Assembly: GCA_050014415.1 (NCBI GenBank) | Contig: JBEKDJ010000008.1 | Location: 1-34,709, forward strand | DNA: 34,709 nt | Source of the DNA: JBEKDJ01 sp050014415 | GTDB taxonomy: Bacteria > Desulfobacterota > BSN033 > UBA1163 | Direction of reading: 5' to 3' | In this document: one piece after another, positions 22,266 through 30,674 of the stretch | Layout: each line of letters starts with the position of its first letter | Position numbering within the stretch: position 1 is the first letter of the stretch | Notes under the pieces: model-generated | Database searches by the model: none | Seen by the model: the letters and a program-made list of their open reading frames with translations, nothing else | What the model was told of the DNA's origin: nothing | Program-made: the position numbers and the translations under genes

Positions 22266-22862
22266 ATGACATCGGAAGAAGAACTCGGGAAAAGGATTAA
22301 GGAATTTCGGATAGACAAGGGGATGACCTTACAAGAATTTGCCGAGAAGACCGGGCTCACTAAAGGGTATTTATCCAAGATTGAGAAAGCCAAGAAAGCT
22401 CCTCCCGTTTCTACATTACTCACACTCGCAAAAGCATTGAATATAAGCATTTCGGATATTTTTGGGGAAACAGAGGGTAATAGAAACCCCATCTGCTTGG
22501 TCAAAAATGGAGAAAGACGCAGTATTGCCCGAGATGGATCAGTCTTTGGATATGCGTATCAAACATTGGCCCACAGATTTCACAAAAAGTTTATGGAACC
22601 TTTTATCCTGACACTTCCGCTTCACCCCAAAGAAAATGCCCTATTTCAGCACAAAGGTGAAGAAATGCTCTTTGTGCTTGAAGGGACGATGAAATTCTTT
22701 CACGGAGAGAAGGAATACATCGTTGAAGAAGGTGACTGTGTTTACTTCGATGCAGGCATTCCACATTATGGTGTTTGTGAAGGAAACAGAGAGGTAAAAT
22801 GCTTAATGGTGATTTACACCCCCGAATTGATCAACACATTCGTAGATGACCGACAGTCTTAA
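22266..22862 (+). CDS. XRE-cupin transcriptional regulator
   Basis: 198 residues in two domains. An N-terminal XRE helix-turn-helix (ELGKRIKEFRIDKGMTLQEF, residues 5-24, then KTGLTKGYLSKIEKAKKAPP) is followed by a cupin_2 barrel (about 105-185: LHPKENALFQHKGEEMLFVL, GTMKFFHGEKEYIVEEGDCV, YFDAGIPHYGV). Regulators of this type sense small organic ligands and often control adjacent catabolic genes. It starts the cluster, 20 bp before the cyclase-family gene, and is probably co-transcribed with it. Confidence 0.85.
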   Translation: MTSEEELGKRIKEFRIDKGMTLQEFAEKTGLTKGYLSKIEKAKKAPPVSTLLTLAKALNISISDIFGETEGNRNPICLVKNGERRSIARDGSVFGYAYQTLAHRFHKKFMEPFILTLPLHPKENALFQHKGEEMLFVLEGTMKFFHGEKEYIVEEGDCVYFDAGIPHYGVCEGNREVKCLMVIYTPELINTFVDDRQS

Positions 22863-22882
22863 ACTCAAAGGAGGTATTGAGC

Positions 22883-23644
22883 ATGGGAAAGACAAAACTC
22901 TTCGATTTGAGTCATCCTTTTGGTGACAAGGTCCCCCTATGGCCGTATTTTGCCGATGTCAAGATCGAGCGGATGCATTATCATGCCAAATCCGGCGTAC
23001 TCTCTCAGGTCATTACAACGACCATGCACTGCACCACTCATGCCGATTCGCCAGCCCACGTGTTTGAGGGCGGCATGTTTACGGATGAAATTCCCTTGGA
23101 GAAGTACTACGGTACCGGAGTCGCCGTGTCTATTCCCAAGAAAAAGTGGGAAAAGATTATGCCGGAAGATCTGGAGAAGGCACGTCCCAAGATTGAAAAG
23201 GGTGACATCGTCATGATTAATACCGGCTGGCACCACAAATACTCAGACAGCGTCGAATACTTCTGCTACTCCCCCGGTCTTTACAAAGAGGCCGGGGAGT
23301 GGTTCGTGGCAAAGGGAGTGAAGTGTGTGGGTGTTGACCAGCAGGCCTTAGACCACCCTTTGGCCACTGCCATCGGCCCACATGGGCCGGGCCCGCTGAG
23401 ACCGGATGTTTGCGCCGAGTACAAGAAAGTGACTGGGCACGATGTGCTGGAAGACTTCCCCGATTGGGAGCCCTGTCATAATCTGTTGCTACGCAACGGC
23501 ATCATGGGCTATGAGAACGTCGGTGGTGACCTGGATAAGGTCACCGGGAAGAGATGTACCTTTGCCGGCTTTCCTATCCGCTGGATGAAAGGCGATGGGT
23601 CTATTGTGAGAATAGTGGCCATTATGGATGAGGGGAATCAATAG
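22883..23644 (+). CDS. Cyclase-family metal hydrolase, candidate dihydrophloroglucinol cyclohydrolase
   Basis: 253 residues from the ATG at 22883 (AAAGGAGGT 8 nt before; the TTG at 22877 is rejected). The metal motif of the cyclase/kynurenine formamidase-like family is exact: His49-x3-His53-x-Asp55-x3-His59 (HCTTHADSPAH). INTGWHHKY (113-121), KCVGVDQQALDHP (147-159) and HNLLLRNGIMGYENV (199-213) are other family segments. Family members open rings or amides by hydrolysis. In the phloroglucinol pathway of anaerobes the cyclohydrolase that opens dihydrophloroglucinol to 3-hydroxy-5-oxohexanoate is of this family. Assignment to that step rests on the four-gene context. Confidence 0.8.
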   Translation: MGKTKLFDLSHPFGDKVPLWPYFADVKIERMHYHAKSGVLSQVITTTMHCTTHADSPAHVFEGGMFTDEIPLEKYYGTGVAVSIPKKKWEKIMPEDLEKARPKIEKGDIVMINTGWHHKYSDSVEYFCYSPGLYKEAGEWFVAKGVKCVGVDQQALDHPLATAIGPHGPGPLRPDVCAEYKKVTGHDVLEDFPDWEPCHNLLLRNGIMGYENVGGDLDKVTGKRCTFAGFPIRWMKGDGSIVRIVAIMDEGNQ

Positions 23645-23698
23645 AAATGCCCGATCATGCTGGTGGTCATCAATTATCCTGATTAAGGAGGAGCCTGT

Positions 23699-24478
23699 AT
23701 GAAGAAACAAGATATCGAAGCTCTTTTTAACGTGAGTGGAAAGGTTGCACTGATCACTGGAGCGACGGGTGGTTTTGGCAAGGGTGCGGCAAAGGGGCTC
23801 GCCGCAGCTGGAACAAAAGTGATGGCAACGGCACGTACATTATCAACACTCGAACGGCTCGCCAAGGAGATTCGTGAAGAGGGCGGCCAGGCAGCATTTT
23901 CTCCGGGAGATCCCGTCAAACCTGAAGATGTAAAACGTGTGATCAAGAATACCGTTGACACCTTCGGTGGCATAGACATCCTGGTTACTGCTGCAGGCAT
24001 CAATAAGGTCAAGCCAATCATTGAGCAGCCCATTGCGGACTGGGAAGAGGTCATGGGTGTGAATATGAAGGGGACCTACCTCTTCTGTAAGGAGGTGGGG
24101 AAGGTGATGATCAACCAGGGGCGGGGGGGTAAGGTGATCCTGGTTGGATCCGCCCGCGGACACTTGGGCTTAGCAAACTATAGCGCTTATTCTCCCTCGA
24201 AAGGGGCGGTGCATCTTCTGGCCAAGACCTTGGGCTGCGAATGGGGGCCTCACAAAATCAACGTGAACGCGATTGCGCCAACGGTATTCAGGACACCTCT
24301 TACGCAATGGATGTTCGATGATAATGCGTTTTACATGAATTTTCTCAAACGTATCCCCATAGGGAGGTTAGGCGAGCCCGAAGATTTTATCGGCACAGTG
24401 ATCTTTCTTTCATCCAAGGCGTCTGACTTCATGACCGGGGCAATCGTGGATGTAGATGGGGGCTATACGGCAGGGTAG
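23699..24478 (+). CDS. SDR oxidoreductase, candidate phloroglucinol reductase
   Basis: 259 residues, classical short-chain dehydrogenase. The nucleotide motif is Thr20-Gly21-Ala-Thr-Gly24-Gly25-Phe-Gly27; Arg46 after the second strand (VMATARTLST) favours NADP(H). Catalytic Ser151 (VGSARG), Tyr164 and Lys168 (YSAYSPSKG) are intact, and the C-terminal DVDGGYTAG is typical. NAAG is changed to TAAG (97-100). TAAGGAGGAG precedes the ATG. In anaerobic phloroglucinol breakdown an NADPH-dependent SDR reduces the aromatic ring to dihydrophloroglucinol; the neighbours make this the best guess, though SDRs act on many substrates. Confidence 0.8.
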   Translation: MKKQDIEALFNVSGKVALITGATGGFGKGAAKGLAAAGTKVMATARTLSTLERLAKEIREEGGQAAFSPGDPVKPEDVKRVIKNTVDTFGGIDILVTAAGINKVKPIIEQPIADWEEVMGVNMKGTYLFCKEVGKVMINQGRGGKVILVGSARGHLGLANYSAYSPSKGAVHLLAKTLGCEWGPHKINVNAIAPTVFRTPLTQWMFDDNAFYMNFLKRIPIGRLGEPEDFIGTVIFLSSKASDFMTGAIVDVDGGYTAG

Positions 24479-24486
24479 AGGGGTAC

Positions 24487-25428
24487 ATGCCAAATTCGGA
24501 GAATATTGCTGTCATCGGCGCGGGTCTGATGGGCCACGGGATAGCTCAGATATTTGCGAGCCAGGGCCATCAAGTCGCTTTGCTCGATGTGAGTGAGGGT
24601 GTTTTAGCGGAAGCCATTGAGAACATCCGGACTAACCTGACCCTGATGGCCCAGAACGGAATCGGCCGCCCAGAGGAAATTGAGCCCACCATTAAGAGGA
24701 TAAAAGTGACTCGGGAATTAGAAGAGGCGGCTACCGATATCCAATTCGTTATCGAAGCCGTATCAGAAGACCTGGACCTAAAACAGAAACTCTTTCAAGA
24801 ATTGGATTCCATTTGTTCATCGGATTGCATTCTGGCCACCAATACCTCGGTCATCAGCATCACGGAGATCGCAGCAAGAGCGTCGAAGAAAGACCGTATT
24901 CTGGGAACTCATTTCTGGAACCCTCCCTATCTCATCCCATTGGTTGAAGTGATCAAAGGTCAAGAAACATCTCCCCAGGTGGTAGACCTTACCGTGGATC
25001 TGTTGAGATCCGTGGGGAAACACCCCGTTAAAGTGAAAAAGGATGTGCCTGGTTTTGTAGGCAACAGGTTACAACATGCGCTCTGGCGTGAAGCCATTTC
25101 CATAATTGATAAAGGGATTGCAGATCCGGAAACAGTTGACGAAGTGATTAAGAAGGGATTTGGCATAAGGCTACCTGTTTTGGGTCCTATTGAAAATGCG
25201 GATATGGTTGGCCTTGATCTAACGATGGCCATTCATGACTATATTTTGAAACATCTTGAATCTTCCCCTGAACCTGCTCCACTTCTTAAGGAAAAGGTGA
25301 AGAAGGGAGAGCTTGGATTTAAGACAGGGCAAGGATTTCGAAGATGGTCAATGGAAGAAGTCCAACGTTCGAGGAAAAAACTCCTCGAATACCTCCTGAA
25401 GTGGACAAATGAGCAGAAGGGGAAATAG
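24487..25428 (+). CDS. 3-hydroxyacyl-CoA dehydrogenase-family enzyme, candidate 3-hydroxy-5-oxohexanoate dehydrogenase
   Basis: 313 residues. N-terminal Rossmann fold with Gly11-x-Gly13-x-x-Gly16 (GAGLMGHGIA) and Asp34 for NAD; catalytic Ser121 (NTSVIS), His142 (GTHFWNPP), Glu154 and Asn193 (GFVGNRL). The C-terminal helical domain ends in the GELGFKTGQGF loop (about 274-284). It is close to HbdH-type enzymes and to lambda-crystallin-like dehydrogenases that act on free hydroxy acids. It starts 8 bp after the SDR stop. The proposed reaction is oxidation of (S)-3-hydroxy-5-oxohexanoate to triacetate (3,5-dioxohexanoate), by position in the cluster. Confidence 0.85.
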   Translation: MPNSENIAVIGAGLMGHGIAQIFASQGHQVALLDVSEGVLAEAIENIRTNLTLMAQNGIGRPEEIEPTIKRIKVTRELEEAATDIQFVIEAVSEDLDLKQKLFQELDSICSSDCILATNTSVISITEIAARASKKDRILGTHFWNPPYLIPLVEVIKGQETSPQVVDLTVDLLRSVGKHPVKVKKDVPGFVGNRLQHALWREAISIIDKGIADPETVDEVIKKGFGIRLPVLGPIENADMVGLDLTMAIHDYILKHLESSPEPAPLLKEKVKKGELGFKTGQGFRRWSMEEVQRSRKKLLEYLLKWTNEQKGK

Positions 25429-25483
25429 GCGGAGTGAAGGGAAGAGGTATAAACCGCTAACAATCTTTATACAGGGAGCACCT

Positions 25484-26419
25484 ATGGAAAAACTCATTAT
25501 CACCACTGCTTTAACTGGCAATATTACCCTTCCGACGCAAACACCCTACCTGCCTCTCACACCTCAACAAATCATTGATGAGGCAGTGAGGGCTGCAAAC
25601 GCCGGAGCAGCCTCTGTCCACATCCATGGAAGGGACCCCAAAACTGCCAGACCCACTACTGAGCCGGCCGTATACAGGGAAATCGCCACTGGCATTAAAG
25701 CTAGAAGCAATGTAATCGTCTGTGTGACCACGGGCGGTACAGCAGATATGACACCAGCCCAGAGAGCACAAGTCGTACCTGCCCTCAAGCCGGAATTGGC
25801 AACGTTTAACATGGGGTCCATCAACTTCTCCATCCATCCTATAGCCGAACGTTACAAGGATGAGGATTATAAATTCCCATGGGAAAAAGAATTTGCAGTA
25901 GGCACCAAGGACTTTATTTTCAGAAACACATTTGGCGATATCGAGAAGCTCTGCCAGATGATGCAGGAGAATGACACCAAACCAGAATATGAGGCGTATG
26001 ACGTAGGTCATCTCTATAATCTTCATTTCCTTATCAGAAAGAACATTATCAAGTTACCTGTCTGGTTACAGTTTGTCACTGGGGTTCTTGGCGGGATCGG
26101 TTCCTCATTAGAAGATGTGATGTACATGAAGCAGACTGCCGACAGATTGATCGGGGCTGATCATTATAAGTGGTCAGTCATTGGTGCGGGATACCCAGCA
26201 GAATTCAATTTGGCCACTTTGGGCATTATGATGGGAGGACATGCCAGAGTTGGATTTGAAGACAATCTATTTATTGAGAAAGGAGTCCTGGCTAAAAGCA
26301 ACGCGGAGCTCGTAGAAAAAGTGGTCAGGATTGCTCGGGAGCTGGGAAGAGAAATAGCAACGCCCGACGAGGCTAGAGCAATACTTGGCCTAAAAGGTAA
26401 GGATAAAGTCAGCTATTAG
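25484..26419 (+). CDS. BKACE-family enzyme, candidate triacetate acetoacetate-lyase
   Basis: 311 residues from the ATG at 25484 (CAGGGAG upstream); the longer frame from 25409 overlaps the previous gene and is rejected. Beta-keto acid cleavage enzymes cleave a beta-keto acid with acetyl-CoA into acetoacetate and a CoA ester. The zinc ligands His46 and His48 lie in SVHIHGRD. The start MEKLIITTALTGNITLPTQT aligns without gaps to the characterised Kce enzyme, but residue 14, Glu in Kce and tied to the substrate amino group, is Ile here. That favours a non-amino substrate such as triacetate, giving acetoacetyl-CoA plus acetoacetate. Confidence 0.83.
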   Translation: MEKLIITTALTGNITLPTQTPYLPLTPQQIIDEAVRAANAGAASVHIHGRDPKTARPTTEPAVYREIATGIKARSNVIVCVTTGGTADMTPAQRAQVVPALKPELATFNMGSINFSIHPIAERYKDEDYKFPWEKEFAVGTKDFIFRNTFGDIEKLCQMMQENDTKPEYEAYDVGHLYNLHFLIRKNIIKLPVWLQFVTGVLGGIGSSLEDVMYMKQTADRLIGADHYKWSVIGAGYPAEFNLATLGIMMGGHARVGFEDNLFIEKGVLAKSNAELVEKVVRIARELGREIATPDEARAILGLKGKDKVSY

Positions 26420-26838
26420 TGCCCATTCGAGGCTTTGGCAAACCTTGTATTGGGAAAACAGTAGAAAGACAAAGGAGGACCGAAGAATAACGATGAATCA
26501 GATGCGAGCAAGAAAGGGGTGATCGTTGTCAGGGATAGAAATTCTATGAGTGATTAGAAGGATGTCAGGATTGAACAATTTGAAAAATAAAGGAGGGAGG
26601 ATGGTTTATACGCGAAGATTTCCCTGAGATGGATAACAAAAAGTGGCTGAAGTGGATTATCGTCCAGGACAAAGAGGACGAGAGGGTCATCTCAACCGAA
26701 AATATCCCGATCGAAAGGAATCAATTTAAACCTTAACCCACCAAAGCTGATCATTTTTATGGTTTGTGCCTGCCAGCGGTAGTCAGGAGTGATCATGCCG
26801 CCATTTGGAATTAGCAATCAACCGAGGAGGATCTTTCA
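26420..26838. other. 419-bp gap between the BKACE and PhlG-like genes
   Basis: No convincing gene. Features: AAAGGAGGACC before a 9-codon ORF at 26492, and a strong AAAGGAGGGAGG before an 8-codon ORF (26601-26627) whose TGA is 1 nt before an ATG opening a 35-codon frame (26629-26736: DNKKWLKWIIVQDKEDERVI and on). Without its start limit that frame reads further upstream as FIREDFPEMDNKKW. It may be the remains of a gene. TGATCA words occur at 26750 and 26797. Confidence 0.4.
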
Positions 26839-27453
26839 ATGTCAGTGAGACAAGACGAAAAGGGTTGGACTCATATTGATTGGGAGCTGGAGGGTGTTAC
26901 ACCGAAAATGATCGACTGGTGGTGGTGCAATATGGAGAAAGGATTCGTGCTGTGGCACCCCATCGATCACACCAATTTCTATTGGCATAAGAAGCCGACA
27001 GGTAATCAAGCTCTGGGAAAAATTCATGTCGCTCCCCAGATATGGTCTGACGGCACGTTCATTAAACCACACATCCGCTGGGATGATGTAGCCACGTTGT
27101 CCGAGGACATCAGAGAAATTATCATTTACGATCATGCCGTGGTGGCAGCAGGCATCAGCATGACCGGAGAAAACGTGAAAGATGATGACCCGCCTGTTTC
27201 GTATCGCATTCATCAGTATGAAAAGACGGATTTCGGAGTAAAGGGTATGTCCTCCGCTATCCCTATCGTGTCAGAACCCCTGGAGAAGGGGCTGGTATGG
27301 GCCAAGCATGGGTCTGAAGAAATAGGGTACTTTCAAGACTTTCTCGCAGACCTATACAGATTATGGCGTGTTGTTAAAAATCCGGAGATGAATCCCTATT
27401 ATTCCTTCAAGATAGTGAGAGAGGGTAAATCTCTCAGATACGCCGTGAAATAA
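26839..27453 (+). CDS. DAPG/phloretin hydrolase (PhlG-domain) family protein
   Basis: 204 residues, GAGGAGGATC before the ATG. The family is that of zinc-dependent retro-Claisen C-C hydrolases (2,4-diacetylphloroglucinol hydrolase PhlG, phloretin hydrolase). Seen: MIDWWWCNMEKGFVLWHPID (24-43), with His40 and His44, and HGSEEIGYFQDFLADLYRLW (157-176), where His157 and Glu161 keep the HxxxE spacing of the known zinc site. It is shorter than PhlG (about 290), so some N-terminal or loop parts are missing. It would release phloroglucinol from acylated or aryl-propionyl phloroglucinols, feeding the enzymes upstream. Its end overlaps the sigma-54 regulator gene by 20 bp on the opposite strand. Confidence 0.75.
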   Translation: MSVRQDEKGWTHIDWELEGVTPKMIDWWWCNMEKGFVLWHPIDHTNFYWHKKPTGNQALGKIHVAPQIWSDGTFIKPHIRWDDVATLSEDIREIIIYDHAVVAAGISMTGENVKDDDPPVSYRIHQYEKTDFGVKGMSSAIPIVSEPLEKGLVWAKHGSEEIGYFQDFLADLYRLWRVVKNPEMNPYYSFKIVREGKSLRYAVK

Positions 27454-28993
27454 AAGGACTGGCATTACCTCTCCGCCCGTGAAATATCCCGAGCTTCCTC
27501 ATTCGGTGCCGGAGTGTGCTAGGATTTAAGCCTAACAGTTTCGCAGCTCCGGCCGGTCCATGAATTCTGCCCTTTGTCATCTCTAAGGCATGTTTGATAT
27601 GCTTTGACATAGCGCGATCAAGGTCTAGAAAATCATCTTTTCGAGTGGTCGATTCCTCAAGTTCCATATTGCCGTCCGGCCAGACGATGTTATCAAACGC
27701 CAAGGGCCGACCTTTGCTCAGAATCAAGGCCCGCTCTATGACGTTTTCCAGCTCCCGGACATTACCCGGCCATGAGTAGTCCATCAGGGGAGCCATGGCT
27801 CCCGTGGCCAGTTTGGGTAGGTGAGGCATCTGCAATTCCTTCGATTTCTTTTCAACAAAATGATTAACTAAGGCAGGGATATCTTCCTTTCGGTCTCTTA
27901 ATGGCGGGATGATGATAGGAAAGACGTTAAGCCTGAACCAGAGATCGTCCCGGAACAGCCTTTTCTTGACCATCTCATAGAGGTTCTGGTGGGTTGCAGC
28001 AAGGATGCGGATGTCGACCTTGATCTGGCTGGTTCCGCCCACCCGGTGAATGCTCTTGTCCTGTAAGACCCGCAACATTCTGACCTGGGCCTGGAGTGGC
28101 AGCTCACCCACTTCATCCAAAAAAATAGTTCCTCCGTTTGCGCGCTCAAAGCAACCCCGTTTTTGTGAGATGGCACCGGTAAATGCCCCCCTTTCATGAC
28201 CGAAGAGTTCGCTGTCTATAAGGGTATCGGGAATGGCCCCGCAATTGACCTGGACGAAGGGGCCGCTCTTGCGACGGGAGAGGCTATGGATGGCGTTAGC
28301 GATAATCTCTTTTCCTACACCAGTTTCCCCTTGCAGCAATACCGGGCTATCCAGTGGTGCGACCTCCTTAACCATTTCCATAACTCCTCTTAGACCGAAA
28401 TCCCCACCGATCACATCCCCGGAAAAATTTTGAAGTCTGCCTTGCAGATAGTGAGGGTCATCAGCCATGACCTCTTTGAGTTGATTGACCTCGTCATACC
28501 TCAGGGCATTGGACAGGGCGATCGCGAAAGGTTTATACAAGATTGAGAATAATCGCAAATGCTCATCCGAATACCGGTCCAGTCCCTCTGCAAAGAGAAC
28601 TAAATTCCCAAGTTTGGTCCCTTTAACGGCCAGATGCATCACCATGAGAGAATCTTTTAATTGTCCCGTCCTTTGAACGATGGGTCTCGCCACCGGATCC
28701 ATTAATACACGATTCCATATTAATACGGGAGGCAGGCTCGGGGCATCGAGGAACTTACGGCCTCCGTCATCTAAAGGTTGAACATAGTTGACTCTGCGGG
28801 CTTCCGTGGGAGTTGTCATTGCAATAGTTCTTAACGCACCCAGTCCTCGATCATAAAGATTGAGATTGAGTCTGTCAGCCGGCATAAAGGACCTCAGGTA
28901 GATGAGACATTCCTGCATGGCGAATTCAAAATCAAGATTCCCACAGATACGTAGGGTAGCCTGGCGGAAAAATTCGTTTTCATCGACAACCAT
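27434..28993 (-). CDS. GAF-AAA+-Fis sigma-54-dependent activator
   Basis: 519 residues from the ATG at 28993 (AGGAG 8 nt before; the GTG at 29002 is too close to it). A GAF-like sensor (about 20-170) is followed by the sigma-54 interaction domain with Walker A GETGVGKE, the GAFTGA loop that contacts sigma-54, Walker B GGTIFLDEVGEL, Arg fingers in LFRDDLWFRLNVFP, and a Fis-type HTH at the end (GAAKLLGLNPSTLRHRMRKL). It runs toward the catabolic genes and away from the transporter. A sigma-54 promoter and repeated candidate binding sites lie between it and the transporter, so it is likely a substrate-responsive activator of the transporter. Confidence 0.93.
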   Translation of the reverse strand: MVVDENEFFRQATLRICGNLDFEFAMQECLIYLRSFMPADRLNLNLYDRGLGALRTIAMTTPTEARRVNYVQPLDDGGRKFLDAPSLPPVLIWNRVLMDPVARPIVQRTGQLKDSLMVMHLAVKGTKLGNLVLFAEGLDRYSDEHLRLFSILYKPFAIALSNALRYDEVNQLKEVMADDPHYLQGRLQNFSGDVIGGDFGLRGVMEMVKEVAPLDSPVLLQGETGVGKEIIANAIHSLSRRKSGPFVQVNCGAIPDTLIDSELFGHERGAFTGAISQKRGCFERANGGTIFLDEVGELPLQAQVRMLRVLQDKSIHRVGGTSQIKVDIRILAATHQNLYEMVKKRLFRDDLWFRLNVFPIIIPPLRDRKEDIPALVNHFVEKKSKELQMPHLPKLATGAMAPLMDYSWPGNVRELENVIERALILSKGRPLAFDNIVWPDGNMELEESTTRKDDFLDLDRAMSKHIKHALEMTKGRIHGPAGAAKLLGLNPSTLRHRMRKLGIFHGRRGNASPFISRRI

Positions 28994-29041
28994 GTCTTGC
29001 ACTCCTAATGTTTTAGTGATATTGAATTATGCAGATATTTA

Positions 29042-29108
29042 TCATATTTGACAAATTTATGCAAAATTGTCTTTTACGACAAATAACTTGTCATATTTCA
29101 CGAATCTA
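29042..29108. promoter_or_regulatory. Candidate upstream activator sites
   Basis: TCATATTTGACAAATTTA (29042-29059) and TCATATTTCACGAATCTA (29091-29108) match at 15 of 18 positions and are 49 bp apart. Between them TTGTC (29067) and GACAA (29078) form an inverted pair, with GACAA (29050) and TTGTC (29088) outside. The sites lie 45-110 bp upstream of the sigma-54 promoter. Confidence 0.55.
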
Positions 29109-29153
29109 AAATAAGAGCATTTATATGTATTTGATATTCTAGTACAATATTAA

Positions 29154-29168
29154 TGGCACGTTTTTCGC
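29154..29168 (+). promoter_or_regulatory. Sigma-54 promoter of the ABC transporter operon
   Basis: TGGCACGTTTTTCGC: the -24 element TGGCACG is perfect and the -12 element TCGC differs from TTGC in one base, with exact spacing. It lies 208 bp before the substrate-binding protein gene. Confidence 0.75.
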
Positions 29169-29375
29169 CTCTATCAATAGGAAGAATCTGTACCGCAGTT
29201 ATTTTGTTATCCAGAGTTCTAAATTCCTAACAAACCGTCTGGATTTATTGGATCACTTTAAGCAAATCTCAAAAAAAGAAGGGAGCAAGAAAGGGGGTGA
29301 CTATACATAAAAGCATAAGAATCAAATATGTGGAGAATTGAGTGTAATAATTAGAAAATAGGGAGGAGGTAGCTT

Positions 29376-30584
29376 ATGAAAAGGAATGTTTTTTGTAGTG
29401 TTTTGAGTGTTTTTTTAGTGAGTAGTCTAATTCTTGTAGGTTCTTCGATGCCTGCATTCACAGCGGAACCCGCTCCTCAGACAGTAAAAATCGGCGCCAT
29501 GATATCACTCACCGGACCTGATGCCGCAATTGGAGGTCCTGCCAAACTCGGATTTGAGTTGGCCATAGACGAGATAAACAAGGGCGGTGGTGTCATGTTA
29601 AAAGCATACGGCAAGAAGATACCCCTCGAATTGGTCCTGCTTGATATGGAGACCAATCCGGAAAAGGCCATTGCCAGAGCTGAGGCGCTCAATGCCCAGA
29701 AAGTGCCCGTTGCCGTGGGCACCACCTTGATCGGCTCATCAGCCGAAATATTCGAGAAGAACAAATTGCCCGTTGTAGCCTCCATCATGACGATCAATGC
29801 GATCATGGATAGGGGATTCAAACACTTCTTCAATATTGGTACATTGAACAGTGATGTGGCCCAAGTCGTCTTTGATACCTTCGGTGCCCTTCCCAAGGGC
29901 CCCATGCCTACCAAGTGGGCTTTCATCAAAGAGCAGAGCGACTTCTCAACAGAGTTGTTTATCTTCGCAAAGCAGATGGCTGCCAAGCGTGGCATTACCG
30001 TAACCTACGAAGGGGAATACACCATGATGACCCCTGACTTGAGTGCACTTATTACGGGGGCCAAGAATTCCGGCGCCGAGGTCGTCTTTTCTTTCCCTAC
30101 CCCTCCTGATGCCATTACCATGCTGAAGCAAATGGCACAGCTCGGCTACAAACCAAAGGCGATAATAGCACTCAGGGCTTCTGACGACCCATCGTGGGGA
30201 AGACTGGGTGATCTGGGCAATTACGCCATTGGATCGCCTGACTGGCACGCAGCCCTCAATTACGCGGGCGTAAGGGAACTCAATGCCGCAGTCAAGGCGA
30301 AGACAGGGCAACCTACTAATCCTTCTGTTGGTCCCGCTTTTGCGTCTGTCAAGTTAGTGGCAGCGGCTATTGAGAAGGCGGGTAGCCTCGACAGGGCAGC
30401 CATCAGGGATGCCATCGCCTCAACCGACATGGCAACCGTGGTAGGTCAGGTCAAATTCGGTTCCAATAATGCTCGGGTAAATGCGATTCGGCCCGTCATT
30501 CAGTGGCAAAGTGGGACAATGGAACTCATATGGCCGGACAACCAGAAGACTAAACCGTTTGTTTATCCTATTCCGTCCAAGTAG
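29376..30584 (+). CDS. ABC transporter substrate-binding protein, LivJ type
   Basis: 402 residues, ATG after GGGAGGAGGTAGC. Signal peptide at 1-30 (RNVFCSVLSVFLVSSLILVG...AFTAEPA), then the type I periplasmic binding fold: KIGAMISLTGPDAAIGGPAK (37-56), LGFELAIDEINKGGGV, a variable ligand-binding cleft, and a C-terminal lobe ending WPDNQKTKPFVYPIPS. It catches a ligand in the periplasm for the membrane pair at 32146 and 33033. The family covers amino acids, urea and aromatic acids; the context suggests a phenolic or aromatic acid. Confidence 0.9.
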   Translation: MKRNVFCSVLSVFLVSSLILVGSSMPAFTAEPAPQTVKIGAMISLTGPDAAIGGPAKLGFELAIDEINKGGGVMLKAYGKKIPLELVLLDMETNPEKAIARAEALNAQKVPVAVGTTLIGSSAEIFEKNKLPVVASIMTINAIMDRGFKHFFNIGTLNSDVAQVVFDTFGALPKGPMPTKWAFIKEQSDFSTELFIFAKQMAAKRGITVTYEGEYTMMTPDLSALITGAKNSGAEVVFSFPTPPDAITMLKQMAQLGYKPKAIIALRASDDPSWGRLGDLGNYAIGSPDWHAALNYAGVRELNAAVKAKTGQPTNPSVGPAFASVKLVAAAIEKAGSLDRAAIRDAIASTDMATVVGQVKFGSNNARVNAIRPVIQWQSGTMELIWPDNQKTKPFVYPIPSK

Positions 30585-30674
30585 TAGAAGTGAGGATGCG
30601 TACATGTGGGACGGAAGAACAGGCTTTGTATTTCTGCTTCTACGAATCTCCGCATCATTGTACTTACTTATGCA

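Noticed and set aside
27434..27453. 20-bp convergent overlap of the PhlG-like gene and the sigma-54 activator gene
   Set aside because: Short tail-to-tail overlaps are ordinary; both frames are well supported and no further meaning is seen.
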